This document shows, one piece after another, positions 21,614 through 32,270 of a stretch of 64,000 nucleotides of DNA; positions within the stretch are counted from its first letter, which is position 1, and the number at the start of each line of letters is the position of its first letter. Below the pieces are notes generated by a model that had not been told where the DNA came from, ran no database searches, and saw only the letters and a program-made list of their open reading frames with translations. The stretch is from NCBI GenBank assembly GCA_009760855.2, contig WPIO01000098.1, forward strand, positions 1,005,501 through 1,069,500, written 5' to 3'. The position numbers and the translations under genes were made by a program. Origin of the DNA: Cristatella mucedo (taxonomy: Eukaryota > Bryozoa > Phylactolaemata > Cristatellidae).

Positions 21614-21624
21614 AATATGGCGGC
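21614..21624 (+). promoter_or_regulatory. YY1-like motif, monomer 1
   Basis: AATATGGCGGC, one base away from the AANATGGCGGC consensus of the zinc-finger factor YY1. Confidence 0.4.
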
Positions 21625-21901
21625 CAACCGACGAACAATGGCGCGCATCAAGACTGTTAAGCGCCGGACGAGGATTTTAATAAATTCACCAACGCGGCAG
21701 GCCCGCTCGTACAAGCGAAGGACCGACTAGCGGCAAACGCGCGCTCTAACCAAGCGAACGACTAGCGGCCACCGCGCGCTTCAACCGCCAACTTCGCGTC
21801 TTCCAAGTGGAGCGGCGGTTGATGCCGGCACCCCACGCCTCTTGCGAATATCGCTCGATCTACCGCCCGCCCGCCGAACAATGCACGCGCCCGTGCAGGG
21901 C

Positions 21902-21912
21902 AAAATGGCGGC
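21902..21912 (+). promoter_or_regulatory. YY1-like motif, monomer 2
   Basis: AAAATGGCGGC at the same place in the second 288-bp monomer; a full match to the core. Confidence 0.45.
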
Positions 21913-22190
21913 TACCGACGAACAATGGCGCACACAAAGACAATGTTAAGCGCCGGACGAGGATTTTAATAAATTCGCCAACGCGGCAGGCCCGCTCGTA
22001 CAAGCGAAGAAACGACTAGCGGCGAACGCGTGCTCTAATCAAGCGAACGACTAGCGGCCACCGCGCGCTTCCACTGCCGCCTTCGCGCCTTCCAAGTGGA
22101 GCGGCGGTCGATGCCGGCACCCCACGCCGCTTGCGAATATCGCTAGTCCAACCGCCCGACCGCCGAACTATGCACGCGCCCGTGCAGGGC

Positions 22191-22201
22191 AAAATGGCGG
22201 C
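22191..22201 (+). promoter_or_regulatory. YY1-like motif, monomer 3
   Basis: AAAATGGCGGC at the same place in the third, partial monomer. Confidence 0.45.
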
Positions 22202-22402
22202 CAACCCACAAAGGCGCACACAAAAGACGATTTGGACGCGGCCGGCCCGCTCGTGCAAGCGAAGAAACGACTGGCGGCAAACGCGCGCTCTAACCGCCGC
22301 CTTCGTGCCTTCCAAGTGGCTAAGCGTAACTGTGCTGGCGAGTCGCCGGCGCGAACTATCGCGAGGGCTAGTGGCGTTTTCGCGCGAAGCGAGCGCGAGC
22401 GG

Positions 22403-22449
22403 TCACACACACACACACACACACACTCTCTCTCTCTCTCTCCCTCTCT
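22403..22449. repeat. (CA)n(CT)n compound microsatellite
   Basis: About 12 CA units run directly into about 12 CT units, inside the CpG-rich block. Confidence 0.95.
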
Positions 22450-22503
22450 CGTGGAACGAGCACTACTCACCAGTTGCAGTGCGGCGTCTTCGCTCGGGAA
22501 AAA

Positions 22504-22599
22504 ATGGCTGCGTTGGCTGCAAAAGAAAGCGCGCCAAAAGCTCCCGTAGCGGACCAACGAGTACGCGGTCAGCGACTGACGCCTAATGCCTCGGACTAG
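22504..22599 (+). other. Short open frame with good start context
   Basis: ATG in the context AAAAAATGGCT opens 31 codons (MAALAAKESAPKAPVADQRV then RGQRLTPNASD) to TAG at 22597. It is the cleanest start context in the CpG-rich block. No donor site of good quality lies inside it. It may be a first-exon or upstream ORF, or chance. Confidence 0.15.
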
Positions 22600-23179
22600 C
22601 CCAGCAGAAGCGGTCGTGCACTCACCGTGACGAACGCCAATTCGCATACCGTGCCAACATTCTGTGAGCGTCGGTGCCGCCGGCAATTCAAATCACGGCC
22701 GCCCCCGGCTTTCGACTGACCGCGAGCCTACAAATAAAGCCCTAGCAATGAGTATGAGCGAGCTTCACTAAGCGCGGCCACGCGGCGCAGCCGGTGCACG
22801 AGCTCGACTGGGCCACCGCAGCTGGCGAAAGGAGAGACCCATAGAGTCACGTCTGCCTCCGTTGAATCTCGCCGCCAAAATGACTCTTGGCTTCTGGGAC
22901 CCGGCCTCGGTCTCGTCACCGGAACTGAGCCGACCAATCGGGAATAGACACGTAGTGCAAAACGTCACGTCGTTTCCGGGCTCCGTGTCTGCTACTCGGG
23001 AGGAAGTGGTCCACCATCAGGCCGACCCGTTACATCGAAGGCGTGGTCTCAGATGGAGCACCTGGCTCAAACAAAGGCTCCCCCATGACCCCCTAGGCTG
23101 CTATCGGCTGGCGTCCTTGACCCAAGACGGTGGCAAGGCACCTCAGACGCCTATCCGAACGTGCAATGGCGGTTTCTAG

Positions 23180-24145
23180 TGTGGCTCCGGGGATGCAGTG
23201 CTGGATATCGATTAACAGGGTGCGGCACACTTGATCACTCGGAGTCGTTACGATAACCAAATAGGCAATTGCAGACTAGAACACTGTCCAGGAAACCCCG
23301 ACTTCTGTTCGCAGCGATGGTTAACTCAGCTGTTCTCGATACGTAGCGATTCAGAAGCGCCCCGAAAGTTGTCACTACCGGAGGCAGACGTGCGACATCA
23401 CCGCCTGCTAGCGGTTCTGCAGTGTGTACAGCGGGGCAGGGGCACGTAGATTTTTAAGGTGCTCGTCAGAGCATTCTGATGGCCCGCAACCTCGACACCT
23501 CACTCAGTATTGTCACCGTCTAAAGAGCTTGTGCGGAATTCCTCCTAAACGTATTGCCGTCTCTCTCAACTTGGTACTACTTTCGCTCCTTTGCTTCCAC
23601 TCCGCAGCATCTAGCTTTTGTCATCCTGTGCCTGCGCTTTTGGGTTACAGAGGTAAATTCTAGCAGCTTCGTGTGCCGTCAACCGACATCATCTTGAGCC
23701 CGGCATCTTATCGCACCTTAGCGCGATAACACTGAGTGCCTCTGTGGGATTTCACGTAATACGGCGAATGAATGTGCGAACGGCAAATGTATACCTATGA
23801 TCGTGGAAATAATTAGGCGAGGATCATGACATGCCAGTGCAGCTTTTGGAGGTCAAAGCGGCTAGCAATCGTCGCTGCTATGACTCGTCGTTGACATGAC
23901 GTCGCTGACGTGAATTAGCTGACGTCGTGCCGCAAGGAGCGAGCAATTTATGCATCAAATGCAGCGCTTACTTTGAGGAGGTGCCTCTGCTTTATTTCAT
24001 AGTAATACCCGGGCAACGAGCGCCAGCGATACAGCTGCAACGATCGGCGTCGGTTAAGCTAGTGGCTCAGAGTCCTCAGCGAGGGCTGCCCAGATCATTG
24101 CCACGACATGGTTGTCAAGGTTATTGATTTACTGACCTGTGCACT
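23180..24145. other. No recognised feature
   Basis: GC content falls back to the window norm. Open frames reach only about 79 codons and carry no motif. GACGTC-like sequences cluster at 23880-23930 without a clear role. Confidence 0.4.
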
Positions 24146-24149
24146 CAGA

Positions 24150-24557
24150 TACTTACAGCTGGAGCAAACCTCTGCAGATAGGCTTGTCTGTCGTTACTTT
24201 CACAGTTGCCACATCATACCTCTTCTCGCCAACCTGCACTGGCTCTCTGTCAAACAATGCCTTGACTTCCATTTAAAAACAAACTGAAACACGTCTATGC
24301 ATGGCAAAATTTATTGGGTCCCTGTGATTTGTCCTTTATTAGCTTTTGCATGCTGACACTGCATGCTGGCACTAACCAAACTAGCATGGTGACCCGACGC
24401 ATTTAGCCCCTAACCACGTCATTCCTGTCTTTTATGAAGAGTGCTGCCACTAACCATTCGATTGTGCTCTTATTGCAGAAAATACGAAGTACTTTGAAAA
24501 ATATTGAATTCTCTGAAGGTACTCTATAAAATGCTTAATAATATTATTATTATTAAA
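24150..24557 (+). mobile_element. L2-like LINE 3' fragment
   Basis: Remnants of the LHWLPV-encoding region (CCAACCTGCACTGGCTC) are followed after an internal deletion by the 3' UTR: GGGTCCCTGTGATTTGTCCT, TGCATGCTGACACTG, then the tail TTGAATTCTCTGAAGGTACTC and ATTATTATTATTAA. The RT and most of the C-terminal region are gone. Confidence 0.8.
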
Positions 24558-24559
24558 TT

Positions 24560-25275
24560 GGTTTGCACAACGAGGTACGGAACTTGTTTTAAGTTTATTA
24601 GTAGCAGTGGAGCTGTCGCTGCATCACTTTTGAAGCCTTGATGGCCCGCGATTAACAGTAAGCGTTCAACACCTACATCAGTCATTTTGTGCTTGACCTT
24701 CGGAGACAGTGGTGTATGGCTATCAACTCTCTAAGGTAGTTAGATGCATCTAGACCTCGCTTCGGAAATGCATGTTTTACTCTGTCCGGTATTTCTCATC
24801 GACTACAAAGTCTCAAAATTCATCCGTTTTATTCGAAGTCACTACAATTGTGCGCCACGGTAGATATGAAGTTCTCCTTGTGCAGAATGCCAAGGACATA
24901 CGTGAAGTTTCTATCATTAGCCAGGTCCTATTTAGTTGCTCAGCTGGCCAGCGTTCATTTCAGAGTTCACTACGATCGAATAAATACTCCTTCATCCGGT
25001 TAGAATACATTTTTATTGAGGCTACTGGCTGAGTTTACAAAAAGTAGGTTGATGCTTTGCTGCGGTTTGTTTTACCGTCCTAACGATGCGAGGATAGCTA
25101 TCAGCGTAGTAAATTATCTAGCCGCATAAAAATTTAATGTTGAAGAATATAAATAATTATCCAACAATAAAACTGATGTGGGGAAATCCTAAAAATCAAG
25201 ATTACCATAAATCTCAAATTGTCTGCTATTCAAGATATAACATACAATTTAGTGAAAACTAATCACATATTGCTG
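24560..25275. other. No recognised feature
   Basis: AT-rich sequence with one 86-codon plus frame (24772-25032) lacking recognisable motifs. Confidence 0.35.
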
Positions 25276-25277
25276 GT

Positions 25278-25450
25278 GAGTCGTAATGGCTTACTAGGTA
25301 AGGCGGTTGCTTTTTACGACCTCAGTCCCGAGGTCGTGGTATCGGATCCTGTGGTGGGCGATCATGTATCGCTCCAGCAAGCGCTGGTGACAGCCGCAAA
25401 AGCTCTTCTGTCGCTATACAAAAAGAGGCTGTTATATAAGCTAGAATTGT
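25278..25450 (+). mobile_element. SINE-A copy
   Basis: Reads TCGTAATGGCTTACTAGGTA (A-box region), GACCTCAGTCCCGAGGTCGT, a damaged B box (GGTATCGGATCC), then GTGACAGCCGCAAAAGCTC and CAAAAAGAGGCTGTTATATA. The plus-strand open frame across it is the SINE itself. Confidence 0.85.
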
Positions 25451-25654
25451 TTTGTTAGAGATGCTTCTTCAAAAGAATGATGTCGCCTAAGAACAGCAGC
25501 ACCATCAGCGATTATTCTTCGAAGCCTCAAGGGAAGCTATAATAAGTGGTTAACCCTCCCAGGGCAATGGTCAGGGTATTTATATTTACCAATGAAAGTT
25601 CAGACTTTGCTTGCCTGCTCCATAGGAAGCCAATGTTTTGTATGACCGGCGTAT

Positions 25655-25712
25655 CAAGTGGTTAGCCATAGCCGTAAAGGCTCTTCTTTCACTTTTGAAT
25701 GAGCTAGTACTT
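25655..25712 (+). mobile_element. SINE-A 3' fragment
   Basis: Only the distal part is left: CAAGTGGTTAGCCATAGCCG, TAAAGGCTCTTCTTTCAC and GAATGAGCTAGTA. Confidence 0.55.
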
Positions 25713-25849
25713 ACACTCTACTACGGTCAGGCAAAGGGTGTGGATGGATGGTTCTCCCTGTCATCTGCACAGTCAGCTGACATGACGCCATCAAAAATAA
25801 GTCAGAAATGAATACACTAAATGACTCTTCTAAGCTTCCCATGTTTTCT

Positions 25850-25990
25850 TTGTTGTGTGAGACGAAGTGTGCTGGCTACCGAATGCCTACCGAAAGGAGC
25901 TTAGGCTGTGAGTGCCCTATACAAAACTCTCCTGCGTAACACCCACATGGTCTTGATGAATTTTTAGAGTTACACACTGAGATTCATTAC
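25850..25990 (-). repeat. Family C dispersed repeat, inverted
   Basis: The plus strand has TTGTGTGAGACGAAGTG, GGCTACCGAATGCCTACCG, TAGGCTGTGAGTGC, AACTCTCCTGCGTAACACCC and AGTTACACACTGAGATTCA, the complement of family C in reverse order. Confidence 0.7.
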
Positions 25991-26016
25991 ATTGCATTAC
26001 AAATTCATTGTGTGGT

Positions 26017-26282
26017 TACGTCAGCATATTTTTTCGTTTTGCAGCTTTCAAAATAATTTTTACAAGTTTTTAAAGTTGCATATCCTTGGAAGATCATACA
26101 ACTTTGTTTCGAAAAATGAATTTAAAGCAACAGCAACAGCGACAATCTTTACGTTAGCATATTTTTTCGTTTTGCAGCTTTCAAAATAATTTTTACAAGT
26201 TTTTAAAGTTGCATGTCCTTGGAAGATCATACAACTTTGTTTCGAAAAATGAATTTAAAGCAACAGCAACAGCGGCAATCTT
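26017..26282. repeat. 133-bp tandem duplication, two copies
   Basis: 26017-26149 and 26150-26282 are nearly identical, with only a few substitutions seen. Both contain CAGCTTTCAAAATAATTTTT, CTTGGAAGATCATACAAC and AAAGCAACAGCAACAGC. The low divergence makes this one of the youngest events in the window. Confidence 0.95.
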
Positions 26283-26289
26283 TCGAGGA

Positions 26290-27625
26290 TTTCCTGTGAC
26301 TAGAGGTATTCTAACAGCTCCATTTGCAATGAAAACGTGCAGCTGAGTTCAGATTCAAATGACGATGTAGCTAAAATGCAGGTGCAATCAATTTTATTAA
26401 CACGCTGTAGTTGCATGAAGTTTTCCTAGATTTATGGCTGTCGGCCAGCATAGTAGACACAACTTCACTAATATAAGCTATAAATCGAAAACCACTATAA
26501 TATTTCAGATATGTCAAATCCACAAAAATTCCTGGTCAGCTTCAACGAACCTGAAATTGGGCCACCGCATGATGCCGCTTTTTCTGTGGAAAGTAGTGAG
26601 ATCCAGCCTGAAAAAAGGTGTTGGTCATTGAGCGATGGCATTCAGATTCTCATGCCAATACCTTTCATCCTAATCAGTTCAAGGTCTTCTCTTTGCTAGG
26701 GTTTGACTTGCAGCCGTTGGGAATAATTGGGCACCTCAGTCTTTGGCAAACTGGCAGCCTTAGTTAGATAGGAGTGTCAACACACCCTGGTTAGCCGAAT
26801 TCAATTTTGAACGGGAGTTCTCAGGCAGCCATCTGGCATCTATCGATGGAGACCAGTTTAGGCACCCACCCAGACGACCAATTGAACTCCCTGAGCTGTC
26901 CTATCAGACCGATGCCTTCTCAGCCAGTCAGCAAGCCCTCTTGCACGCTAAAAGCTATCGGCACCTCGCGATGGGATGCTCGACTCTCACGAATCTCTCA
27001 TTGCTTATTGAGGATTGGTTAACCGTTATCTTTAGCTTCAGCAGCTAAGGTCCCCCATCTAGCTTTTGGGATATGCCACATCAAATTTCTCTCCAGTATT
27101 GCAGTAGCGGCCCCTTCACCAGACGGTGCTGCTGGCACACGGTGGTTAGCAAGGTGCAGCATCCTCCTCTGAACCGTATATAGGTTGGTGGGCAGCTCCC
27201 GTGCTTGACTTGGACTATTCCGTAGGGCTGGAGTCTATCCCGACTGGCTCAAGACAAATCACTCTATTACCTCCCTCAACCACCAGTGGTAGCTCCTTTA
27301 CCACAATGGGCTACTTTATGCTACTAACTGGTTTAAGGAGGCTAGGCCTAGATGCCGCTTGGAACTCATGCGAAGGACATATGCCCAGCTCACTAGCACA
27401 ACCATAAAGAGTAGCACTCGTTTCTCCAGACCTTCTATTATCCGTCCTCTTTCCTTTCCTTCTGCAGAGACAACTCGCCTTAGATTAATTAATCCTCTTT
27501 TTTACGAATAACTAACCACGTGATTTTGGCGTGGAGCATGCTAGGGAAAGGAAAGAAAGCCATTCTACTGAAGCTATTCTCATATTCCTTGAGCAGCCGA
27601 TGGAGAAACTCACATTTCTGAAAAA
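26290..27625. other. No recognised feature
   Basis: Moderate complexity, no SINE or LINE landmarks. Open frames reach about 75 codons without motifs. 26780-27480 is somewhat GC-richer and reads like old repeat sequence, but I could not assign it. Confidence 0.35.
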
Positions 27626-27627
27626 TG

Positions 27628-27792
27628 CCACCTGATTAAACAGCCTCTTTTGGTAAGCTACCGAAGAGATTTCTACGGCTCTCACCACCACTTGCAGCAG
27701 TGATGTAAGATTACCCACTGCAGAAATGAAACACACGACCTAAGGACCGTGGTTGTGAAAAGTAACCACCCTACCTAGTGTGCCACCACGGC
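27628..27792 (-). mobile_element. SINE-A copy
   Basis: The plus strand shows CTGATTAAACAGCCTCTTTT, GGCTCTCACCACCACTTGCA, a worn B box (GAAATGAAACACACGACC) and CTACCTAGTGTGCCACCACG (A-box side). Confidence 0.8.
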
Positions 27793-27980
27793 ATAGCCGT
27801 CGACATGAAGGACGCCAGCTGGCCAAGCCATTTGATAGCACCTCATTTGCTTACAGGGTTATTGCTTACGGGGGGGGGTGGGGTGCGGTGCACTCTCACT
27901 TAGCCACTTTTCCAAAGTCTTTCGATCGTTGCTTGCAGCAAGCAATATATTTCTGTTACTGCTGCTTATTCTAAAGTTGG

Positions 27981-28078
27981 CCTATCCTTTATGGCCCTCT
28001 GCAAGTGGTGGAGACAACCGTTAAACGGCTTCCCGGCTGTTGCTTAAAAGTGGCTGTTTAATTAGGAAGCTTTTTTTT
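27981..28078 (+). mobile_element. SINE-A 3' fragment
   Basis: Reads CCTTTATGGCCCTCTGCAAG, GTGGAGACAACCGTTAAACG and AAAGTGGCTGTTTAATTAGG, ending in a T run. The tRNA-like head is missing. Confidence 0.65.
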
Positions 28079-28109
28079 ATCCATTTCCACTCTCCGTGCG
28101 TGAAAGCAG

Positions 28110-28445
28110 TCAACTTTACCGTCATTCTTTTGCTTCACGAAATTTATGGAGCTTGTCAAGAGGCAGAATCTCCACGTTTATTCGTCGAACAGCTCTAGTG
28201 TCTGGTAAAAATTCGAGCTTTCCACTGACCTTTTTAAATTTTCCAGCACTGCTAGCTGATTTGATGGGCATGGTATGCTTTGAAGTGGCCACATTCCACG
28301 CTAGAGCTACTAAACACAAGCAGAAGTTACTAACGGTCATCACCGGGATGGTGCCTGCTCCTGGACTTCGAAACATTGGCTGGGGGCATGCCAACATGGC
28401 CAAGTGCCGATGCGATCTGCACAGCCAAAACAGTAGCCTCAAATT
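28110..28445 (-). pseudogene. Weak Ty3/Gypsy-like gag-pol relic (zinc knuckle and protease-like motifs)
   Basis: A minus-strand frame (28442 to 28122) contains GKLEFLPDTRAVRR at residues about 74-87, which resembles the aspartic-protease active site (usually DTGA) of retroelement polyproteins. About 60 residues before it, CFGC in one frame and a spaced HLA..ACPQ in the next would make a CCHC zinc knuckle if a frameshift lies between. Knuckle followed by protease is the normal Ty3/Gypsy order. I found no reverse transcriptase, integrase or LTR nearby. The active-site glycine is arginine and the frame is broken, so it would be dead. A chance resemblance is possible. Confidence 0.3.
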
Positions 28446-28743
28446 CTCAGTGAATCACTCGGCGACAACCCGATGCACGGCGGTTCTTAGTGAATTCTCC
28501 AAGTTGTGGCCGCATTCCTTATGCTTTTGTTCCTGCAAAGTGCATCCAGTGTCCCCTGGTCACAGGATGAGCATAAACTCCTAGCAGTAGCCCAGTGGCA
28601 AATTGCCCGTACCAGCCGAACCTAGTCGTGGGTTGAAGTGCTGCAGTTGTCAAACCTGTGGTGCTCACTGCAAGCTGTGGCGATAGCTGCCAAAGCTCAT
28701 TGGCGTGAACGATGCCACTAAGTCAGCAAAAGATAGAAAGAAA

Positions 28744-28900
28744 ATCTCAGCTGTTTTAACAGTCTCATTTGTGTAGCACCAGAAGCGCCTTATTGGATAC
28801 CATCGTCGCTTGCACATGGCGATTAATGATCGCCTATATGTAGGATTTGACCCCATGACCCCGGTCGTCAAGAGCGAGCCCCTCACCTCACGGGCTTTAC
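28744..28900 (-). mobile_element. SINE-A copy, diverged
   Basis: The plus strand shows CTCAGCTGTTTTAACAGTCTC, CATCGTCGCTTGCACATGGC, GATTAATGATCGCC, a worn B box (GGATTTGACCCCATGACC) and CCGGTCGTCAAGAGCGAGC. Confidence 0.75.
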
Positions 28901-29129
28901 TGGATCATTCCTTGTTCACTTGTTTGAACACCCGAACAGTATTTGTCCAAGTTAAGCATTATCCCACGACTTGCAGAGCACACTTCCGATGCTGGTGCAA
29001 TTCAGCCGTCGTTAGAAGGATTCCAAAGCAATGAAAACGAATCACCGTTAGCTGCCAGCATGCAACTACACGTTCCTTTTGCAGCTGGGAGCCAAGATGG
29101 TGACCATTACATTAGTTAAAAATCTCTAT

Positions 29130-29545
29130 GAGCTATGCCTCACAAGAACCTAAAATCCTTTGGGAACCGTGACTTTATTTTATATGATCCAAAAGCCTGG
29201 GAATCGCTCCTGACTGAGGCAGCGACATCTCTTGATTTGACCATAATAAGCTCTCAACGCACCTTTTCATCACAGCTTTTACTCGGTCATGATGATTTCT
29301 AATTGAGCTTTGCTTATGGGGCCTGGCTCTGTTCGTGTTGCAACTAATGTACTTACATATTCATGTACTTGACACTGTGCACACCATATCTAACCATGTT
29401 GTGCTGTTTGACATTGTGCATGTTAACTGTAACAATTTGATCGTGCTTCTTTTAAAGCAAATACAAAGTGCATGTAGAGCATAAAGTTCTCTGAGGGTGC
29501 TATGCAACGATAAAATTAATGTTAGTATTGTTACTGATGATTGGC
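29130..29545 (+). mobile_element. L2-like LINE 3' fragment
   Basis: Encodes a worn C-terminal block (LKSFGNRDFILYDPKAWESL) followed by 3' UTR sequence (GACACTGTGCACACCATATC) and the tail AAGTTCTCTGAGGGTGCTATG. The KAWESL wording is a variant of KAWNSLP. Heavily mutated. Confidence 0.75.
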
Positions 29546-29549
29546 GACA

Positions 29550-31045
29550 ATTGCTAATTTCATAACCTGAAAGGATTGTCAAATACCCCTTACAGAGGGA
29601 AAGCAAGGAGAAGTGATATAATCAGAAGTTTGACGATGAGAGCGGTAGTCGTTAGAAAGTCATTCGTGCACTGCCATGCCACACTCTAACAGCTGTGCGT
29701 CTGCACCACCTTGTATGGCAAGCAGCAGTGCTACCTAAACTAAGACACGATGGATTGCACGTCTTCATTTCATGAGAGTTAGTGCTTCTTCATTTGATTG
29801 CCATGTAATATTTAAAAAAATGATAACTCACTTAACAAAACACCCTAGAGAAATCCATCTCCTTCGGCACTTCCTTATCGACTTAGGCTGAAGCTGGGCA
29901 GTGGCTTCATGTAGCACCCAAAAGCGCACCTCGTATGATCGTGTGCTGCATCGAAGGTATTCGACCAGAGCTTTTCCTTCGCAGCTTGTCAGTGGGTAAG
30001 CGAAAAAAATAGCAGGGTTCTTGCAGTCTGTCTGACGGCTGGCGCCACATTGGCTATAATAACTTAGCTTAGCTATAATAGCCGATGACTGAGTGACGTT
30101 GCGAGGCATGGGGGCTCACGTTCGGGCTCACTCATGGTACAGCCATTGGGTCACTCTCTTGGACCTTACATTTATCTCAATTTGATAACAATAGCTATGG
30201 CAATTTAGAAGTGCAAGTAATGTCAATTGATACATGCACAGTATGTAGTCATTCTATATGCAGGAATGCATTCACAGAGCTACACGTATAATTTCAAATA
30301 ATTTTATTCATTTAGTTACTGGTTGAGCTACCATTTTCTGCTAACAGTGCAGGACCTGCAAAATTAATTTGTAGGTGAGAAGTCAGGGATGCTTTATAAC
30401 GCAGGCAGTGCTTAAGCCGCCAATTATAAAAAAAAATTCCAGTGCCAAATTATAGTATTCACTTGACCCGAACTCGGCAGCTGTTCACCGATTTGAATTA
30501 AGATGCAGTTCTGTCGTTAGTGAGTGTGAGTGCATTGGAATGAAGGGTAGCCCAGGTCGGTACCTTACTATGGGAAAGGGTGGGGCATATACTTCCCTTG
30601 CCCTCCTGGTTGGGCTGCTGCATAACCTCAATATCTATAGTAGGATGAAATGGCACCGGGTTTTACAATACTCTTTTAAAGGTGGAAATTGTTAAGCTAA
30701 CACCCAGAACTGCACAGAACTACCGTACTACATTCAAAGCATCACATATTTGCACCTTGTGCCTTGATGAAATTTGGTATTGTAGGTTGCTAATGATGGT
30801 TCATGCTAGTATTAAGACTGATTTTCATTGAATTTTTCAATGTGTACCTGGTGCGTGCGGCTGCTCCATTTCACTGATTGTGCGCTATTAGAGCTTTTTT
30901 CGAGGGGCCACATGCTTAAAACTGGTTTACCTTTTGTATCTGGCCAGAAAACCAGATCGTGGCACACACTGAATAAACTAGCTGTACAAATTTATTTTAA
31001 TGTTCCATTAAGGTAACCATTCAGAGTAACTCTGCGTTAGCAGAA
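29550..31045. other. No recognised feature
   Basis: AT-rich, with short A and T runs. Open frames stay below 95 codons with no motif. No SINE or LINE landmark was seen. Confidence 0.35.
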
Positions 31046-32270
31046 TTATTAGGCAGCAACAGATTTACAAGAAACGAGAGGAGCGTCCAAGTGGCTTCCT
31101 AGCTCAAAATGGCGTAGCAGAGGCAGATGCGCTGCACAGACGTCCACTGAGGAACGCCGAAGTCCGCCACACTTGGATTTTTGCTCAAAGTGATTGGCTG
31201 TTGAGTAAGCCCAACGGGAGCACCGAATCACTACTAATAGGATATCTGGAAGAGATCTTGGTGAAGCGTTGCAGCTGAATAAGTTAACTTTCCACTGTGC
31301 TGCTGCAACAACTGCCACTATGCTGGTGCTTCTGTCGAACGGGAGACTGACTCTGATGATCACGGGCTTCAGCGCAGCAATTATCAATGACGACATTCTG
31401 TTTCAGTGCCCAACCACGAATGTGCTGAGGTGCATCCCTCACTTTGGAAGCACAGGGTGGGTGCGTGAGGGAATGACCGATAATTGTGATTGAGCCGTGT
31501 TGTTAAGACTGGCATCGTTGGCCAGCAGTGGACAACCTTGTTGACGCTGGTCTCAGCCCCCGAGTTGCATCTGCAGCTGCTGCGGCAATCCATCCAAGCA
31601 CTTCAGGTGCACAAAGTGCCAGTCATTTCGGAAAAACAGCACAACATCCAAAGCCCAAAAAGAGCCGTGGGTTGCCAAACCTGTTCAAAACCTTAAAGTG
31701 GCTCAAAACGTGCTGGGCAATGGGCGTTCTTGCCTCCGCCTGCCTAACTAAGCCCCGCGGGTTCGTGACAGTGAATCTGAATAGCTGAGCCAGAAGCCGA
31801 GAAGGTCCCAAAGCTTACCCGTGGCAGAGGCTGCCGTGTCGCAGTTAAGAAAAGTCTGCATGGTGTGTAGTTTTAGGCGCCAACTTGGAGTCAGAAGATG
31901 GAGGCCTCAGAGTAGATTCACATCTGCTCATGTAGGTTGATGTCCACAGGTAATTTGCGATGGAAGGGCAATCAAACCTGCTAAGCATTAGCGAAGGCTG
32001 CCCGATCCTGCACTGTGGTTCTTTGAAATTGATCTCCACCTTCCCCACTCTCCACAGTTTGGAAGTAGAGCTGCACTCGTGAGTGACGATGAAAGCAGGC
32101 ACGGCATTCGCCCCGGCGAGTGGTTCGCGAAACACTTCGCATATTGCAACGTCGTGCTACGCAGGAAAACTGCGATGATCTGAGCATCTGAGGTCGCAAA
32201 AGTGACATCCGGCTCATCTATTAAGAATATTAACGTACGCACACATGCATGCACATATTAACCACTGCTC
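31045..32270. other. GC-richer stretch with overlapping short frames, unidentified
   Basis: Frames of 60-115 codons occur on both strands (for example minus 31049-31396 and plus 31528-31788). None shows a motif I can name. Frames end and restart within 100-300 bp, which suits an old transposon relic better than a gene. I could not find reverse-transcriptase motifs. Confidence 0.3.

Larger units (their letters stand above)
21533..22315. repeat. 288-bp tandem repeat, two full copies and one partial
   Basis: Copies start at the GATGCC anchor at 21533, 21821 and 22110 (periods 288 and 289). Each has CTTGCGA.CATCGCT-like sequence, then ATGCACGCGCCCGTGCAGGG, an ATGGCGGC motif, and in the full copies GCGCCGGACGAGGATTTTAA. 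The copies end with CTTCCAAGTGG (to 21810, 22100 and 22319). Copy 3 lacks about 70 bp in its middle. The frame is not kept from copy to copy, so it is not a coding repeat. Confidence 0.85.
21000..23180. promoter_or_regulatory. CpG-rich block, possible CpG island
   Basis: Markedly richer in G+C and CpG than the rest of the window (dense CGCG, GCGC, CCGC). It contains CCAATCGG near 22933, CGTCACGTCG near 22973 and several ATGGCGGC motifs. Long open frames on both strands (for example 20832-21317 and the minus frame 22168-22686) are expected in GC-rich DNA and show no motif. The candidate minus-strand exons lie just left of it, so it might be their promoter; that is inference. Confidence 0.55.

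Noticed and set aside
22168-22686. 172-codon minus-strand frame in the CpG-rich block
   Set aside because: Spans the (CA)n(CT)n tract and a tandem-repeat monomer. Arg/Ala/Ser-rich composition is expected from GC-rich DNA, and no motif is present.
26780-27480. Possible rRNA or conserved non-coding RNA segment
   Set aside because: No recognisable conserved rRNA core or structured RNA motif; similarity was only in general composition.
31045-32270. LTR-retrotransposon reverse transcriptase or gag gene
   Set aside because: I looked for RT, protease and zinc-knuckle motifs on both strands and found none convincing.
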